NCBI GenBank assembly: GCA_016210495.1
Contig: JACQUC010000268.1
Location: 1-64,000, forward strand
Direction of reading: 5' to 3'
Origin: Chloroflexota bacterium
GTDB taxonomy: Bacteria > Chloroflexota > FW602-bin22 > JACPRP01
DNA: 64,000 nt
A model generated the notes under the pieces. The model searched no databases. It had not been told where the DNA came from and was given only the letters and a program-made list of their open reading frames with translations. Made by a program: the position numbers and the translations under genes. Positions 61,186 to 64,000 of this stretch are shown in pieces; the stretch's first letter is position 1; the number at the start of each line of letters is the position of its first letter.

Positions 61186-62814
61186 TCACACCCTCTTCGC
61201 CCCCCTCAGCAGCAGCGCCGCCACCTTCTCGAACTCTCCCGCCTCCGCCAACCGGGCCTGTTCCTCGTATTCGTCGGGCCAGATGCCCAGCGAGGTGCCG
61301 AACCACGGCACCCTGGGCCTCAGGGCAGGATAACCGAGTTCCTCCCAGATCGTTCTGGCCCGCTCCATGTACTCTCGCTTGGGTAGGGCGATGGGTGTGT
61401 AGTCCCATTTGCGCGTGGCGTCGACGAGCATCGAGGAGCCACGTTCGGCGTCGATGATCGCTTCCTTCCCCGGAAGCCTCCCGTGGTCGCCGGGTCCTTT
61501 GCCGTAAGGGGTCACCGATTGATCGAGCTCGCGAGCTCGGCTGCCCACGATGCGCGTGTCCCGCTCGGGCTGCCACCGGAAGCTCATCGCCCACAGCACC
61601 GACTCCAGGTCGTGCGGGTCGATGTCCTCGTCCACGACGATGACCAGCTTCGGCCACGCCTCCGACTTGGCCAGCGCAGCGTACAGGGTACGCCACACCG
61701 TGGAATGGGCAGTGCGCACTCCCGCTACGTTCTGAAGCTGGATCGAGCAGATCCGCCAGCCCCCGGCGCAGTGATGGAAGGCCACGTCCTTGACCTGCGG
61801 GATGCCGCACTCGGTCTGGAGAAATGCGCGAAACATCCCTTCGCCGCCGATGCCACGAATGGTGCTGGACTCGCTGGGTGGCATCTGGCTGATGTAGTCG
61901 TGCCAGATGGGCCGCTTGCGGTGGGTGATACACTTGATATGAAAGGCGTTAACCATCCCACTGAGAATAGTGTAGCCAGTATGCTCGCCGCTGGCGGCGT
62001 CTGGCTCCAGGTAGTCCGGGGGTACCTCGCCCTCGAGCACTACCTCGGCCGAGGCGGGCACCTCGAGATCGACGGTCTCGCACTTGACCACTTCCAGCGG
62101 TCGCCCCATAATGCCTCCCGCCACGGCCAGCTCGTTCATTCCATATGGCAGCCTCGTAACGCTAACCATAGAGACGGCCGGCGCGGCCCCCAGCACCGCG
62201 GCCGCCTGCAAAGGGATGCCCCGCGCCCGGCACTTTCGCCAGTGCAGCGCGAAATCCCGGCCCGTGCCCACCCTGCAAGAGGTCCGCAGGGGGCCGACCA
62301 ACGTCCCGTTGTACGTGCCCACGTTGGTTACGCCGGTGTCCGGGTCCTTGCTGTGCCACGAAACGGCCGTCAGGCGCGGCAGGCCCTCCCAGCCATTGGT
62401 CGCCATCGGGATCGGAAACTCCCACAGCCCGCCGTGCTCCAACAGGCCTTCGCCCTTGTGGATCTCTTCCTTGACCGGTCCCCAATCGACCAGCCGAGGC
62501 TCCTGCTGGCGCCGATAAGCCTCGACCCACTTTTGCCCGATCTGGTCCGGCTCGCACCGCATAGCTACGGCGTACATCTCTCGATTCGCGGCGATGACGG
62601 CCGTGGCGACGGAGGCGTTGTACTGGCGCCCCTTGACGTCGGTCAGGTTCTCGAACAGGAAGCCGGTCCGCTGGCTTTCCTCCAACCCTCGAAACTGCCA
62701 GCGAACGAGCGGGTGCAGCTCCGTGTCCTTGTTGATCAGGCGGGTAACCGTGCGCAGCATCCCGGCCTTGTCCAGGGCTTCCAGGTACTCTCGCAGGTCT
62801 TCGTAGTAGGCCAT
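61186..62814 (-). CDS. Divergent UbiD-family decarboxylase (UbiD-4)
   Basis: 542 residues from ATG 62814 (GGGAGA upstream). UbiD architecture: YEDLREYLEALDKAGMLRTV, PLVRWQFRGL, GFLFENLTDVKGRQYNASVA, VLEGEVPPDYLEPDAASGEHTG interrupted here for length, VVDEDIDPHDLESVLWAMSF. It is longer than UbiD-1 to -3 and has a different acid pair (D...E). The prFMN-contacting Arg of the usual 'GTYR.Q' motif is absent: the sequence reads NVGTYNGTLVGP. It therefore belongs to a separate subfamily, with altered or uncertain chemistry. It is co-transcribed with the alpha/beta hydrolase 17 bases upstream. Confidence 0.9.
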   Translation of the reverse strand: MAYYEDLREYLEALDKAGMLRTVTRLINKDTELHPLVRWQFRGLEESQRTGFLFENLTDVKGRQYNASVATAVIAANREMYAVAMRCEPDQIGQKWVEAYRRQQEPRLVDWGPVKEEIHKGEGLLEHGGLWEFPIPMATNGWEGLPRLTAVSWHSKDPDTGVTNVGTYNGTLVGPLRTSCRVGTGRDFALHWRKCRARGIPLQAAAVLGAAPAVSMVSVTRLPYGMNELAVAGGIMGRPLEVVKCETVDLEVPASAEVVLEGEVPPDYLEPDAASGEHTGYTILSGMVNAFHIKCITHRKRPIWHDYISQMPPSESSTIRGIGGEGMFRAFLQTECGIPQVKDVAFHHCAGGWRICSIQLQNVAGVRTAHSTVWRTLYAALAKSEAWPKLVIVVDEDIDPHDLESVLWAMSFRWQPERDTRIVGSRARELDQSVTPYGKGPGDHGRLPGKEAIIDAERGSSMLVDATRKWDYTPIALPKREYMERARTIWEELGYPALRPRVPWFGTSLGIWPDEYEEQARLAEAGEFEKVAALLLRGAKRV

Positions 62815-62831
62815 TTTCTTTTCTCCCAAAC

Positions 62832-63701
62832 CTATGACTGTCGCACGAAATTGACGACGAGTTGGTTCATCTCGCGCGGATGTTCTCTAAACACGTAATG
62901 CCCGGCCTCGTTGAACACGTGGAACTGTGTCCGCCTCACAGCCGAGCTTATCAGCCGAAATAGGTCCCAGCCGAGATTCACGGGAGCCGACGCGTCGTTC
63001 AAGCCCCAGATGATCAACGTGGGCGCCTTCAGCCTTCCAGCCTTGATCATGTCCAGGGTCTCGTATTTCCTTGTTCGCATATCGGCGACGTACTGAGTCT
63101 CCAGCGAGTAGTACATCTTGTTCCGCGCCTCGACCGTCTTCGGCAGGAAGGCTATCTTCAGCATCGCCTCGACGAAGTCGGGCGTGAGATGAGCGGTGGA
63201 GAACGAGTTTGCCTCCGGCTCTCTGCGCACCGCGGCCTCGTTCGGTATGGGAGGTGCACCCTCGTACAGTTTCCTATAGAAGTCCTTGGGGGAAGACGGA
63301 TCCTCGGCCGGCAGCGTGGCGCTGTCCAGAATGATGAGTGCCTTGACCATCTCGGGATGCTCCACGGCGATGCGGGTTACTGCCAGCGCGCCCCGCGAGT
63401 GGCCAAGCAGCGTCGCCCTCCCGATGTCCAGGGCGCGCAGGAACCCGAAGAAGTGCTCGATAACCGCGCTCATCGTGTATTCGCCATCGCTCTTGGGGTT
63501 GTCGGTGAAGCCCTGCCCCAGCTTGTCCACCGCGTAGACGTGGAAGTGCTCGGCCAGACCGTCGAAGTTCAGGCTCCAGTGATCCGCCGAATAGTAGGAA
63601 CCCGGCACGCCACCGATGACCAGCACCAATGGTTCCCCGCTGCCCGCCTCGAAGTACCTGGTCCGAATGCCGCCGACATTGATGAATTTAGGATTATCCA
63701 T
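62832..63701 (-). CDS. Alpha/beta hydrolase (MhpC/BphD-like)
   Basis: 289 residues from ATG 63701 (AAGGATG upstream). Oxyanion-hole region VIGGVPGS; nucleophile S102 in LLGHSRGALA; catalytic D236 (IIWGLNDASAPV) and H268 (FNEAGHYVFREHP). The triad is complete and the size is typical of meta-cleavage-product hydrolases that split C-C bonds in aromatic-ring degradation, though ester or lactone hydrolysis cannot be excluded. First gene of an operon with UbiD-4, which supports a role in aromatic or cyclic-acid breakdown. Confidence 0.92.
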   Translation of the reverse strand: MDNPKFINVGGIRTRYFEAGSGEPLVLVIGGVPGSYYSADHWSLNFDGLAEHFHVYAVDKLGQGFTDNPKSDGEYTMSAVIEHFFGFLRALDIGRATLLGHSRGALAVTRIAVEHPEMVKALIILDSATLPAEDPSSPKDFYRKLYEGAPPIPNEAAVRREPEANSFSTAHLTPDFVEAMLKIAFLPKTVEARNKMYYSLETQYVADMRTRKYETLDMIKAGRLKAPTLIIWGLNDASAPVNLGWDLFRLISSAVRRTQFHVFNEAGHYVFREHPREMNQLVVNFVRQS

Positions 63702-63764
63702 CAGCTACATCCTTTCTGCCAGCGATCTCACACAATCAGCCGTGCGTCTGCCGTTTAGCTTAAC

Positions 63765-63873
63765 GTAGCCGCACCCTTCAGGGTGCGCGTTCCTGTTTGT
63801 GGTTTGAGCACCCGGGCATAGCAGGCGTGCACGCCTGTCGAACAGCCCCGCGCACCCTGAAGGGTGCGGCTAC
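63765..63873. repeat. Palindromic element E
   Basis: Ends are GTAGCCGCACCCTTCAGGGT (63765-63784, continuing GCGCG) and the exact 25-bp inverse at 63849-63873, each itself a hairpin (GCACCCT/AGGGTGC). A third palindrome CAGGCGTGCACGCCTG (63822-63837) lies between. It has the same double-hairpin design, with GTAG ends, as elements A-C but different stem sequence. Confidence 0.85.
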
Positions 63874-63891
63874 GGGTTATCGGGCTGCTGC

Positions 63892-64000
63892 CTATGGCCG
63901 ATACCTGAACCTCTCCACTGGCACAGGCTCCGTGTACATCTGTATCTCGTCGCCCGCGCGCTTTTGCACGATCCAGCACAGCCAGTTCGCGTCGTCTCGC
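63892..64000 (-). CDS. 3' end of an unidentified gene (5' part outside window)
   Basis: A minus-strand frame open to the window edge reads RDDANWLCWIVQKRAGDEIQ, MYTEPVPVERFRYRP, stop at 63892-63894. Only 35 residues are visible. Composition and ending look like a genuine protein C-terminus, but no family can be assigned. Confidence 0.5.
   Translation of the reverse strand, partial: RDDANWLCWIVQKRAGDEIQMYTEPVPVERFRYRP

Noticed and set aside
61483..62898. A 471-codon plus-strand frame opposite UbiD-4
   Set aside because: UbiD-4 on the other strand carries all conserved motifs; this frame is its shadow.

Overview
The window is a high-GC bacterial chromosome segment. The lipoprotein-heavy gene content, the many paralogous luciferase-like (LLM) oxidoreductases, UbiD decarboxylases and M24-fold hydrolases, and the short palindromic intergenic repeats together suggest an uncultured Chloroflexota (Dehalococcoidia/SAR202-like). 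This is inference from gene content; there is no rRNA or tRNA gene here to settle it.

Region 1 (1-12.9 kb) is an accessory stretch. It opens with the 3' half of katG, then holds toxin-antitoxin (TA) modules (DUF433-DUF5615, three VapBC pairs, an AbiEi antitoxin whose toxin is reduced to a stub), several relics (recombinase-type HTH, HNH nuclease, HTH/zinc-ribbon gene), a DUF3841 gene, two near-identical DUF2267 genes flanking a secreted Ig-like protein, and a large HTH-plus-TPR protein.

Region 2 (12.9-27.2 kb) is signalling and cell-envelope housekeeping. A reverse operon encodes a double-receiver hybrid histidine kinase, a lone receiver, and an unusual adenylate cyclase carrying two histidine phosphotransfer (DHp) domains but no kinase ATPase domain. 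It is divergent, from back-to-back promoters, to a zinc-ribbon membrane protein-DUF4129-DUF4350-MoxR-DUF58 operon. SpoIIM-like and RDD proteins of the same functional neighbourhood follow, with RES-Xre and Phd-VapC modules between and after them.

Region 3 (27.3-56.2 kb) is the main feature: a 25-kb array built from repeated parts. It has six lipoprotein solute-binding proteins (SBPs) with no permease or ATPase, four LLM flavin oxidoreductases, three UbiD decarboxylases (a fourth lies at 61-63 kb), and three M24 'pita-bread' hydrolases that have lost peptidase metal ligands. An FAD dehydrogenase, a fused xanthine-dehydrogenase-type molybdoenzyme and a thiamine-diphosphate (TPP) enzyme accompany them. 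The SBPs fall into two sequence types: type A lies with M24 genes, type B with UbiD genes. Nested palindromic elements (39.1, 42.2 and 46.5 kb) occupy the junctions between gene blocks. A plausible reading is a set of parallel capture-and-degradation modules for aromatic, heterocyclic or amide-type organic matter; substrates cannot be read from sequence.

Region 4 (56.7-64 kb) holds a membrane histidine kinase with a receiver and a truncated kinase tail, a MITE-like hairpin element, a damaged HigB-Xre module, and a reverse operon of alpha/beta hydrolase plus a divergent UbiD. Two detached UbiD 3' tails (28.6 and 60.3 kb) show that UbiD genes have been gained and lost around the array.
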